Shown here piece after piece: positions 24,102 through 31,574 of a stretch of DNA of 49,339 nucleotides. The notes under the pieces were generated by a model. That model made no database searches and had not been told where the DNA came from. It saw only the letters and a program-made list of their open reading frames with translations. A program made the translations under genes and the position numbers. Every line of letters starts with the position of its first letter. The first letter of the stretch is position 1. The DNA lies in NCBI GenBank assembly GCA_017390585.1, contig JAFPBB010000061.1, positions 1-49,339 of the forward strand, in the 5' to 3' direction. Origin of the DNA: Tidjanibacter sp. (GTDB lineage Bacteria; Bacteroidota; Bacteroidia; Bacteroidales; Rikenellaceae).

Positions 24102-24959
24102 ATGAGCAACGGCAACATCCGCTACATACTGAAGAATTTCACCCGCCGCCACCGAGTGAGCATCACCGACGACAACAACCGAGAGGTGTGGTACACCTTC
24201 ACCAAACCCCACCGAACCATCCTCTATATGCTCGGCTTCATCCTCGTCATCTTTGCAGCCTCGCTCCTGGTGGCAGCCTTCACCACCGTGCTCGACATCG
24301 TCCCCGGCTACGACGGCATCGACTCGCGCCGACAGATGGTGGAGAACATCATCCGCCTCGACTCCCTCGAGCGCGAGCTCAACTATATGAGGGTCTACAC
24401 CGACAATGTGGCACAGATTATGGAGGGTCGCGGCCCCGTGGTGCGTTCCCACACCCCCGCCGACCAGGAGCGCATCTCCACCGAGAAGGAACTCGTGGCT
24501 CCCTCTTCGCTCGATAGTCTGCTCCGCAACCAGATGGAGAAGAGCGACCGCTATGGGCTCAACACCAAGAGTGAGCGCACCAAACCCTCCAACGAGGAGA
24601 TGGTGTGCCCTGTGGGTGCCACCGTTGTGGAGCGCTTTACTCCTGCGCTGGGTCGCTATGGAGTGCGCCTTTCCGTGGCCGACATCCAGCAGGTCTGTGC
24701 CGTAGGTAGCGGCACCGTGGTGTTGTGTGTCTACGAAACCCACGGCTACACCCTCCAGATTCAACACTCCTCCAACTTCCTCTCCACCTACCGCGGGCTG
24801 GGTCAGGCCCACAAACGTGTGGGTGAGCGCGTGGAGGCGGGTCAGGCCATAGGTGCCACCTGGAACGAAGAGACCCACTCGGGCAACAGCACCGAGATAG
24901 AGATAGAGTTCTGGTTCGACGGCAAGGCCGTAGACCCCGAGCACTACATCACCTTTTAG
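24102..24959 (+). CDS. M23 family metallopeptidase, membrane-anchored
   Basis: 285 aa. A short cytoplasmic N-terminus (MSNGNIRYILKNFTRRHRVS) is followed by one membrane helix (~residues 43-65), a coiled segment (~75-110) and a periplasmic LytM/M23 domain (~165-285). The start of the domain reads MVCPVGATVVERFTPALGRY. Residues expected for zinc binding (HxxxD and HxH) are not clear: the equivalent segments are GRYGVRLSVAD and LQIQHSSNFLSTYRGL. The domain may therefore be inactive and act as an amidase activator (EnvC/NlpD-like). Such proteins with an N-terminal helix are common in Bacteroidetes. dxr follows 81 bp downstream. Confidence 0.78.
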   Translation: MSNGNIRYILKNFTRRHRVSITDDNNREVWYTFTKPHRTILYMLGFILVIFAASLLVAAFTTVLDIVPGYDGIDSRRQMVENIIRLDSLERELNYMRVYTDNVAQIMEGRGPVVRSHTPADQERISTEKELVAPSSLDSLLRNQMEKSDRYGLNTKSERTKPSNEEMVCPVGATVVERFTPALGRYGVRLSVADIQQVCAVGSGTVVLCVYETHGYTLQIQHSSNFLSTYRGLGQAHKRVGERVEAGQAIGATWNEETHSGNSTEIEIEFWFDGKAVDPEHYITF

Positions 24960-25040
24960 CCCTTTGGCGCATAGATGGGAAGCCCCCTCAATAGTCAACA
25001 AGCAAAGTTAGGAACAACACACAACAATAGGTTAGTTTAG

Positions 25041-26204
25041 ATGAAACAGCGACTCGCCCTGCTCGGCTCAACGGGTTCGATTGGCCGACAGACACTCGAC
25101 ATAGTACGCCGCCGCCCCGAGGAGTTCGAAATCACCACCCTCACCGCAGGCAACCAATGGGAGGAACTCGCACGCCAAGCGCTCGAATTCCACCCCGACA
25201 GCGTCGTCATTGCCAACAAACAACACTACGCCCCCCTCTGCGAGGCCCTCGCCAAGGAGCCCATAAAGGTCTATGCCGGCTCGGAAGCTCTCGAGCAGGT
25301 GGTGGGCGGAGGCGAGGTCGACACGGTGGTCAACGCCTTGGTGGGCTATGCAGGTATGCTCCCCTCGCTGGCGGCAGTGAAGGCCTCCAAGCGACTCGCC
25401 CTGGCCAACAAGGAGAGCCTTGTGGTGGCGGGTGAGCACATCATCCGCGAGGCCGCAGCCCACAATGTCCCCATCCTCCCCATCGACTCCGAGCACTCGG
25501 CCATCTTCCAGTGCTTGGCAGGAGAGAGCAGTGCCCCCCGCAGGGTCATCATCACCGCAAGTGGCGGTCCCTTCCTCCGCACCCCCGCCGAGGAGTTGGA
25601 GCGCGTGAGTGTGGCTCAGGCCCTCGCCCACCCCAATTGGTCTATGGGCGCAAAGATCACCATCGACTCCTCCACCCTCGTCAACAAGGGCTTCGAGGTC
25701 ATCGAGGCGCGCTGGCTCTTTGGACTGAGACCCGAGCAGATAGACGTGTTGGTCCACCCCCAATCGATAGTCCACTCAATGGTGGAGTTCGACGACGGCG
25801 CCATCAAGGCACAGCTCGGCACCCCCGATATGCACCTCCCCATTCAGTATGCACTCCGCTTCCCCGAGCGCGGTGAGCTGGGCGAGGAGAGGCTCGACTT
25901 TGCCAAGTGTGCCACCCTCACCTTCGAGAAGCCCGACACGGAGCGCTTCCCGCTGCTCAACACCGCCTACGAGTGCCTCCGCAGGGGTGGCAACAGCTGC
26001 TGTGTGATGAATGGCTCCAATGAGGTGGCTGTGGCAGCATTTTTGGCGGGTGAGATAAAATATACCGACATTGCTCGCGTTATAATTGGGACCCTCGAGC
26101 GGGCGCAGTTTGTGGCTGCACCCACCATCGAGGAGTATGCAGCCTCCAATCAGGAGTCGAGGGCCATATCGAGTGAGATTGCCTCCCGCCTCCGACTGAA
26201 ATAG
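25041..26204 (+). CDS. dxr: 1-deoxy-D-xylulose 5-phosphate reductoisomerase
   Basis: 387 aa. The enzyme converts DXP to MEP with NADPH, the committed step of the MEP route. It has the NADPH loop GSTGSIGRQTLDIVR at residue 9, ALANKESLVVAG, the metal and substrate residues in ILPIDSEHSAIFQCL, SGGPFLRTP, WSMGAKITIDSSTLVNKGFE and the C-terminal helical domain. The length is normal. It is followed 72 bp later by rseP, a neighbour seen in many Bacteroidetes, and both probably belong to one operon with the M23 gene. Confidence 0.97.
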   Translation: MKQRLALLGSTGSIGRQTLDIVRRRPEEFEITTLTAGNQWEELARQALEFHPDSVVIANKQHYAPLCEALAKEPIKVYAGSEALEQVVGGGEVDTVVNALVGYAGMLPSLAAVKASKRLALANKESLVVAGEHIIREAAAHNVPILPIDSEHSAIFQCLAGESSAPRRVIITASGGPFLRTPAEELERVSVAQALAHPNWSMGAKITIDSSTLVNKGFEVIEARWLFGLRPEQIDVLVHPQSIVHSMVEFDDGAIKAQLGTPDMHLPIQYALRFPERGELGEERLDFAKCATLTFEKPDTERFPLLNTAYECLRRGGNSCCVMNGSNEVAVAAFLAGEIKYTDIARVIIGTLERAQFVAAPTIEEYAASNQESRAISSEIASRLRLK

Positions 26205-26276
26205 ACCACCCACCACCACAATCAAGTGGAAGAGGGCGAACATAACACCCCAACCAACAACAATTAGTCAGAACGT

Positions 26277-27584
26277 ATGGATGTAGCTATCAAAATATTG
26301 CAGTTCATCTGCTCCTTCACCCTCCTTGTGATGGTCCACGAGATGGGCCACCTCCTGCTGGGCAAGCTCTTTGGCGTGAGAGTGGAGGAGTTCCGCATCT
26401 TCTTCGGCAAGGCTTGGTTCAAGCGTCGCTGGGGCGAGACCGAGTATGGCATAGGCTGGCTGCCCTTTGGTGGCTACGCCAAGCTCGCAGGTATGGTCGA
26501 CGAGAGTATGGACACCGAGCAACTCAAGAGTGCCCCCCAACCCTGGGAGTTTCGCTCCAAACCCGCGTGGCAACGCCTGCTGATAATCCTCGGCGGCGTG
26601 ATGATGAACGCCATCCTCGCCTTTGTCATCTATGTGGGCATAAGCCTCGCTTGGGGCGACCGCTACATCTCCAATAGCCAGATGCCCTACGGCTATGTCT
26701 ACAGCGACTATGCCAAGGCTCTCGGCTTCGAAGATGGCGACAAGATTGTCTCCATAGCTGGCACCCCCATCGAGGACTACGCACGCATCCTCCCCACCCT
26801 CATCATCGAGGAGGAGAAGAGCATCGTGGTGCTTCGCAATGGAGAGGAGCTCACCATCGACATCCCCGTGCAGAGCGTTATGGAGCTCTCCGAGCAGACC
26901 GACTTTCTCACCCCACGCCTCCCCTTCGTGGTGGCCAATGTTGTGGAGGGAATGGGCGCCGCGGAGGCAGGACTCCGCAGTGGCGATGAGGTTGTGGGTG
27001 TCGACGGCCAGGAGGCCCGCTTCTACGACCAGATAGCCCCCGCACTCCTCGCCCACGCCGGCGACACCATAGGCCTCACCCTGCTGAGGGATGGCGCCCC
27101 TGTGGAGTGCCGCGTGGTAGTGTCGGCGGAGGGACAAATAGGTGTTGGTCTCGCCTCGGCGGAGTATATACCCGTGGCAAATAGGAGCTACACCCTCCTC
27201 GAGGCCATACCCCGCGGTGCGGAGAGAGTTGTGGAGGAGATGCGCGACTATTGGAAGCAGCTGAAGATGATTGTGCGCCCCCAGACGGAGATGTACCGAG
27301 CCCTCGGCGGCCCCATAGCCATTGGCGGCATCTTCCCCAACGAGTGGAATTGGGAACACTTCTGGAAGATTACGGCGCTGCTGTCGGTGGTGCTTGCGAT
27401 TATGAACGTGCTGCCCATCCCTGCGCTCGACGGCGGCCACGCCTTGTTCATTGTCATTGAGATGCTCACGGGTCGCCGCCCGAGTGACAAGGTGATGATG
27501 GTGGCCCAAGCCATAGGAATGACCTTGCTGCTGCTGTTGATGTTCTACGCCACCGCCAACGACATCACGCGCCTGTTCCGATAG
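26277..27584 (+). CDS. rseP: RIP metalloprotease RseP (site-2 protease)
   Basis: 435 aa. The zinc motif is VHEMGHLL (HExxH, residues 21-25) in the first membrane helix, and the second signature is VLPIPALDGGHALF near residue 390. Two PDZ domains lie between (about residues 130-215, KALGFEDGDKIVSIAGTPIE; and 218-300, GAAEAGLRSGDEVVGVDGQE). It cleaves anti-sigma factors or signal-peptide remnants within the inner membrane. A possible target in this window is the single helix of the Dma-type anti-sigma factor; that link is inference. Directly downstream is a 370-bp repeat cluster. Confidence 0.95.
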   Translation: MDVAIKILQFICSFTLLVMVHEMGHLLLGKLFGVRVEEFRIFFGKAWFKRRWGETEYGIGWLPFGGYAKLAGMVDESMDTEQLKSAPQPWEFRSKPAWQRLLIILGGVMMNAILAFVIYVGISLAWGDRYISNSQMPYGYVYSDYAKALGFEDGDKIVSIAGTPIEDYARILPTLIIEEEKSIVVLRNGEELTIDIPVQSVMELSEQTDFLTPRLPFVVANVVEGMGAAEAGLRSGDEVVGVDGQEARFYDQIAPALLAHAGDTIGLTLLRDGAPVECRVVVSAEGQIGVGLASAEYIPVANRSYTLLEAIPRGAERVVEEMRDYWKQLKMIVRPQTEMYRALGGPIAIGGIFPNEWNWEHFWKITALLSVVLAIMNVLPIPALDGGHALFIVIEMLTGRRPSDKVMMVAQAIGMTLLLLLMFYATANDITRLFR

Positions 27585-27590
27585 CTCATT

Positions 27591-27627
27591 ATTTGGCGAC
27601 TGCCGTCTTTATTTGGCGACTGCCGTC
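27591..27627 (+). repeat. Two tandem 17-bp repeats, 20-bp period
   Basis: ATTTGGCGACTGCCGTC occurs at 27591-27607 and 27611-27627 with TTT between, just after the rseP stop codon. The GCGAC core is shared with the palindrome that follows. Confidence 0.85.
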
Positions 27628-27639
27628 GCTTTCTTCTTT

Positions 27640-27661
27640 GCGACTTTTTATAAAAAGTCGC
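27640..27661. repeat. 22-bp perfect palindrome, copy 1
   Basis: Two arms of GCGACTTTTTA, perfectly self-complementary. A second identical copy is at 27778-27799. It has the same shape (5 GC-rich bases + T5) as the GAAGCTTTTTG palindrome beside it. Confidence 0.9.
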
Positions 27662-27668
27662 CCTCTTC

Positions 27669-27723
27669 GAAGCTTTTTGTAAAAAGCTTCACCAAAAACT
27701 TTTAGTGCAGACTTTGCTCGGCC
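27669..27723 (+). repeat. 55-bp palindromic intergenic repeat, copy 2
   Basis: Same element as at 21612-21666 (reverse) and 27833-27887. It carries the GAAGCTTTTTG palindrome and CACCAAAAACTTTTAGTG, then a tail ending CTCGGCC. Confidence 0.9.
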
Positions 27724-27777
27724 AAAATAAGGCTGACACGGCGAAGAGATACGCAGTATCTCGCGGAAAATTTTTGG

Positions 27778-27799
27778 GCGACTTTTTATAAAAAGTCGC
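27778..27799. repeat. 22-bp perfect palindrome, copy 2
   Basis: Identical to 27640-27661. Between the copies is GAGATACGCAGTATCTC (27745-27761), a further 7-bp inverted repeat. Confidence 0.9.
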
Positions 27800-27832
27800 A
27801 GAACAAACCGCGACGTCAGTCGCAAGAAAAAC

Positions 27833-27887
27833 GAAGCTTTTTGTAAAAAGCTTCACCAAAAACTTTTAGTGTAGACCTTGCTCAGCC
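27833..27887 (+). repeat. 55-bp palindromic intergenic repeat, copy 3
   Basis: Third copy, same strand as copy 2 and 164 bp from it. The tail reads GTAGACCTTGCTCAGCC. It is followed by the CAATTTTGAATTTTGAATT unit that also ends the 105-bp composite repeat. Confidence 0.9.
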
Positions 27888-27918
27888 CTTTTATCAATTT
27901 TGAATTTTGAATTAAACA

Positions 27919-27960
27919 GCGCCACACACCCTCGTCGAAATTGACAAAGGTGTGTGGCGC
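27919..27960 (-). terminator. Terminator of the PUL operon (after the CotH gene)
   Basis: A perfect 12-bp inverted repeat GCGCCACACACC (27919-27930) / GGTGTGTGGCGC (27949-27960), 18-nt loop, begins 31 bp after the CotH stop codon on the minus strand. A weak GTTTAATT follows. Confidence 0.75.
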
Positions 27961-27990
27961 CGTAAAATAAAGGGCCTCAAGATAGGCTCG

Positions 27991-29853
27991 CTACCAAGTG
28001 GCGAAGATGGAGTTCAGAGTGTTAACGCGATCGACATAGAGGTCATACATCTTCTCCACAGCGTCGTCGAACGACAGATTTACATCGCCATTGATGTTAC
28101 CCGTGGTGGCAGGATTCCAGACGGCGAAGTTCTTCTTGGCCGACTCGCCCAGATAGTCATACTCCGCGAGGATGAAACTCTCCACAGCCACAAACTTGGG
28201 ATAGAGAGCCTCCCAACGCTCCTTGGCCAAAGCCTTGAAGGCGGGATCCTGGAAGAGACGTCCATACCAAATGGCGCCCTGCATAAAGAGCTTACCCTTG
28301 GCCTGAGGCGAAGCACTATAGGAGAAGGTGCCCCAATCGAAATCCCAGATGGGACCTGCGGTGAGCTTGCCGCCGCGATCCTTGTGCATATATACGCTAC
28401 CGGGGTTGGCGAGCTCGTGGTTGATGCAGATCTCATAGACGAGCCAATAGTCCACAAAGGATTGCACATCCAGCTTGGAGGGATAGCCCGTAGCGGGGTC
28501 CTTGAAGTTGTTGCCGTAGATGATAGACTCCACCTCGTTGAAGTAGTTTTTGCCCCACTCAAGCTGCTTCTTGGTGATATCATCCTCGTCGGGGAACTTG
28601 ATGGAGCTGGGGAATCCGCGGGGTGTCCACCATTGGTTGACGTTGTCGAAGTGGAAGTCCATCTCGTAGACATAGCCGCCGGTGATGGCCTCGCCCGACT
28701 CGTCGGAGCTCTCCATTTCGGTGATGTTGATGCGGTTCTTGTCGATGCGGATTTGCTCGGCCACGAGGTAGTTGCCAATGTATCGGCCATTGAGGAAAAC
28801 CTCCACAAACTCGGTCCTCGGGGTCCAGGCGAGGGAGGTCTGCTCGGCGATGTGGTAGGCCACGCGGTTACGCATCATCGTGCGGTCCATAGTGTTGGCG
28901 AGCAGCACCCAGCGTTTGTGCTTGGGCATACCGAGCACGGAGGTTTTGGAGGGGAACTTGAGAGCATAGGGCTTCTTGTCGTAGCCCCAGGTGGAGTTAC
29001 CGCGACCCTTGATTTCCACATCGGTGGTGGCGATATCCTCGAAGCGACCTGCGCCGTAGATGGAGATGGAGGCATCCTTCCAATCATCCTTGGAGACGAT
29101 ATCCTTGCCATCGTTGGTGTTGATGGTCATCACGGGGAGTCCGGAGAAGTTTTTGAGTTCCACCTTGAAGGTGGCGGTGTTGCCATTGGGCAGCTCCACG
29201 GTGTATGTCACGGGTGCGGAGAAGTCCACGGGGGTGACACCCGAGGTCTGCTCCTTACCACCCACGGTGACCTTGCCCTCTGCCTCGAAGGAGGGGATGA
29301 GGGTGAGGTTGGTGAGGAGGTTGTCGGTGGCGCCATAGAAGCTACTCTTCTCGGGGTCGAACTCGAGGGTCACGCTCTTGGTGAGAGTGGGGTTGAGCGA
29401 CTTCTCGATGCGGAAGTTCTTGAGTCCGAGGGCGGCTTTGTAGCCACACACGCGGAAGGGGTTGGAGCGCACCACGGTGCCGTCGGCGCTCTTGAAGTCG
29501 AGCGTGAGCTCGAAGTTGTAGTCGTCGGCATAGGCCTCATCCCTGAGGATGGCGGAGAAGAAGCCGTTCTCGCGGGGCTGGATGCGCTCGAGGACTACCT
29601 CTTTGGGGCTCTTGGTGGAGCCCTTCTTTCGGAGCAGCACCTCGTAGTTGGAGAGTGTGAACACTTCGGCGTCGTAGACCTTGAACACCACATCGGCAGT
29701 GCCCTCGGGCAGGAGGATTTCGGGGGTGTCGGCATCGATCACCTCCACGGTGTGGAACTTTTTCTGCTGAGTGGGCTCGTCGGGCTGCTCACAGCTTGTC
29801 AGGGCGAGCAGGAGTGCGAGAGCCGCAAGGGAGAATGATTTGAGCAATTTCAT
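27991..29853 (-). CDS. CotH kinase family lipoprotein
   Basis: 620 aa. A lipoprotein signal ends in LLALTSC, followed by acidic EQPDEP, which favours surface display. Residues ~30-300 form beta-rich domains. The CotH atypical kinase domain covers ~300-600: DVEIKGRGNSTWGYDKKPYA, WVLLANTMDRTMMRNRVAYH, VEVFLNGRYIGNYLVAEQIR and the metal-binding AGPIWDFDWGTFSYS. In spore formers CotH phosphorylates coat proteins; the role in Bacteroidetes is unknown. It is the last gene of the leftward PUL operon, 45 bp after GH16. An alternative start at 29862 adds three residues (MTT). Confidence 0.88.
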   Translation of the reverse strand: MKLLKSFSLAALALLLALTSCEQPDEPTQQKKFHTVEVIDADTPEILLPEGTADVVFKVYDAEVFTLSNYEVLLRKKGSTKSPKEVVLERIQPRENGFFSAILRDEAYADDYNFELTLDFKSADGTVVRSNPFRVCGYKAALGLKNFRIEKSLNPTLTKSVTLEFDPEKSSFYGATDNLLTNLTLIPSFEAEGKVTVGGKEQTSGVTPVDFSAPVTYTVELPNGNTATFKVELKNFSGLPVMTINTNDGKDIVSKDDWKDASISIYGAGRFEDIATTDVEIKGRGNSTWGYDKKPYALKFPSKTSVLGMPKHKRWVLLANTMDRTMMRNRVAYHIAEQTSLAWTPRTEFVEVFLNGRYIGNYLVAEQIRIDKNRINITEMESSDESGEAITGGYVYEMDFHFDNVNQWWTPRGFPSSIKFPDEDDITKKQLEWGKNYFNEVESIIYGNNFKDPATGYPSKLDVQSFVDYWLVYEICINHELANPGSVYMHKDRGGKLTAGPIWDFDWGTFSYSASPQAKGKLFMQGAIWYGRLFQDPAFKALAKERWEALYPKFVAVESFILAEYDYLGESAKKNFAVWNPATTGNINGDVNLSFDDAVEKMYDLYVDRVNTLNSIFATW

Positions 29854-29898
29854 CGTTGTCATCTATTTGTTTCTATTGTTATTTTCCTGAGGGTGTGG

Positions 29899-31395
29899 CT
29901 ACTCTTTCTTGAATACGCGCACATAGTCGATCTCGTAGGTGGCGGGCAGGCAGCTCTCATCCAGACCCATTGCGCCGCCCCAATTGCCGCCCCAAGCGAG
30001 GTTGAGCTTGAGGTAGAAGGGGTTGAAGAAGGGCCAGGTGTCGTAGTTACCCTTGCCATCGTTGTGGAAGGTGAAGTGGAGCTCGCCATCGAAGAAGAAT
30101 CGGATGTAGTCGGCCGTCCACTCACAGGCGTAGGTGTGGAACTCCTTTTGCGCCGTGGAGAGGAAGATTTCGTGGGTCTTCTGGGTGCCGATGGAGTGGT
30201 AGTAGGCCTGGCAGTGGATGCTGGAGGAGACGTAGTTGGGGTGGTAGCCGACGTGCTCCATAATGTCGATCTCTCCGTCGCCGGGCCAGCGGGTGAAGTT
30301 CTTGGGCATCATCCAGAAGGCGGGCCAAGTACCCTTACCCACGGGGAGCTTGAGGCTCGCCTCGAAATAGCCGTAGGTCCAACTCTCCACGGTGTTCATA
30401 CGCACCGAGAGGACCTCACTGCCCACCTTTTTGGCAGTAATCTTGAGCGTTCCGTCGCTCACGAGAGCCACGGTGTCCCTATCGCGCCTACCGCTGACGT
30501 AGGTCTGCTTCTCGTTGTTACCCCAGCCGCCTCCGCCGGTCTCATACCACCACTTGGAGTTGTCGGGCAGGCTTCGTCCTGCCGAGTTGAACTCATCCTG
30601 CCACACCATACGGTAGCCCGCGGGGGTGGGAATCTCGGGCTCCACATAGACCGCGCCCTCGGGGATGACAAAGCCTTTGGGGGCCTTGAAGCCTGTCCAC
30701 ACGAGGATTTCGGTGAGCGGGTTGCCCGTGCAATCGAGCGTCTCGAGGGAGGGGTTGAGTCGGATGTTGAGCGAGGTGAGCTGGTTGTTCTTGCAGTTGA
30801 GGGCGCGCAACTTGGGGAGCGAGGAGATGTCGAGCGTGGTGAGGCGGTTGCCACTGCAATCTATGCTCTCGATGTTGGGAAATTGAGCCACACCCTCGAG
30901 CGAGGCGATGCCTGCCGAGGGGACATCGATGCTGCGTATGGGCTCTGCCTCCACCGAGGAGAGCACTCCGTCGCCATCGACATCGTAGGCAGCGATGAGC
31001 GCCGCCATAAAGGCCTCATCGGCAACCTCCACAGCCTCCACCAGGTAGTTCTGGCGAACGGGTATATATTTATATGTATCACCCGATTTGACCATCAGTT
31101 CCGTGGTACGCACCTCGGAGCCGCGGTTTTCGGTGACCGTAACTTTCAGTTTTGTAGTTCCTCGGATGCCGCCGCTGCGCGAGATTTTGCACCAATCAAC
31201 GAGCGAGGAGATTCCCCAATCGCAATCGGCCTCGATGGTTAGTTCGGCACTTGCAGCCTCCGAGGAGAATGTGAGCGAAGCGGGGCTCCACTCGATTTGT
31301 GCCTCGGGCTTGGGGGTGTCGGTTTGTGGGGTCTCGTTGCAGGCTCCTGCGAGCGAGCTGGCGATGATTGCTACAAGGAGAAGGATTTTATTCAT
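29899..31395 (-). CDS. GH16 endo-beta-glucanase lipoprotein with BACON and LRR-like domains
   Basis: 498 aa. The start MNKILLLVAIIASSLAGAC is a lipoprotein signal; the next residues NETPQTD include acid, fitting the surface. Order: BACON domain (~35-125, ASLTFSSEAASAELTIEADC), an EF-hand-like loop (AYDVDGDGVLSSVEA), three leucine-rich repeats (IESIDCSGNRLTTLDISSL and two more), then GH16 from ~250. The catalytic motif is DGEIDIMEHVG with both glutamates, and WPAFWMMP precedes it. Members with this motif cleave beta-1,3- or mixed beta-1,3/1,4-glucan internally. It lies after a strong terminator in the operon, so its level may be lower than that of SusCD. Confidence 0.93.
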   Translation of the reverse strand: MNKILLLVAIIASSLAGACNETPQTDTPKPEAQIEWSPASLTFSSEAASAELTIEADCDWGISSLVDWCKISRSGGIRGTTKLKVTVTENRGSEVRTTELMVKSGDTYKYIPVRQNYLVEAVEVADEAFMAALIAAYDVDGDGVLSSVEAEPIRSIDVPSAGIASLEGVAQFPNIESIDCSGNRLTTLDISSLPKLRALNCKNNQLTSLNIRLNPSLETLDCTGNPLTEILVWTGFKAPKGFVIPEGAVYVEPEIPTPAGYRMVWQDEFNSAGRSLPDNSKWWYETGGGGWGNNEKQTYVSGRRDRDTVALVSDGTLKITAKKVGSEVLSVRMNTVESWTYGYFEASLKLPVGKGTWPAFWMMPKNFTRWPGDGEIDIMEHVGYHPNYVSSSIHCQAYYHSIGTQKTHEIFLSTAQKEFHTYACEWTADYIRFFFDGELHFTFHNDGKGNYDTWPFFNPFYLKLNLAWGGNWGGAMGLDESCLPATYEIDYVRVFKKE

Positions 31396-31518
31396 AAGAG
31401 TGAGTCGGTATTTGGGCACCTGCAGCTGCGAGCCGAGTGCGCCAATGTTCAGTCCGCACCACTCCACACCATCTCTGGGTGGGGAGGTTTGGCGGTGTGA
31501 TTTATAGGTATGTTTACT

Positions 31519-31560
31519 AAAAAATGGCGGGGGCCTCCCCTCACGGATGTGGCCCCCGCC
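31519..31560 (-). terminator. Intra-operon terminator between the SusE-like and GH16 genes
   Basis: GGCGGGGGCC (31560-31551 on the minus strand) pairs perfectly with GGCCCCCGCC (31535-31526), followed by ATTTTTTAG. It starts about 15 bp after the SusE-like stop codon. No -7 box is seen between it and GH16, so GH16 and CotH probably depend on read-through. Confidence 0.88.
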
Positions 31561-31574
31561 GTGGTTATAGAGCC

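Noticed and set aside
23990-25001. Upstream extension of the glycosylase frame to 723 residues
   Set aside because: The extension is antisense to the M23 peptidase gene and lacks family similarity; the true start is at 23990 next to a promoter.
27591-27887. Possible CRISPR array after rseP
   Set aside because: Repeats are palindromic, of several kinds, irregularly spaced and have no unique spacers of constant length; no cas genes nearby.
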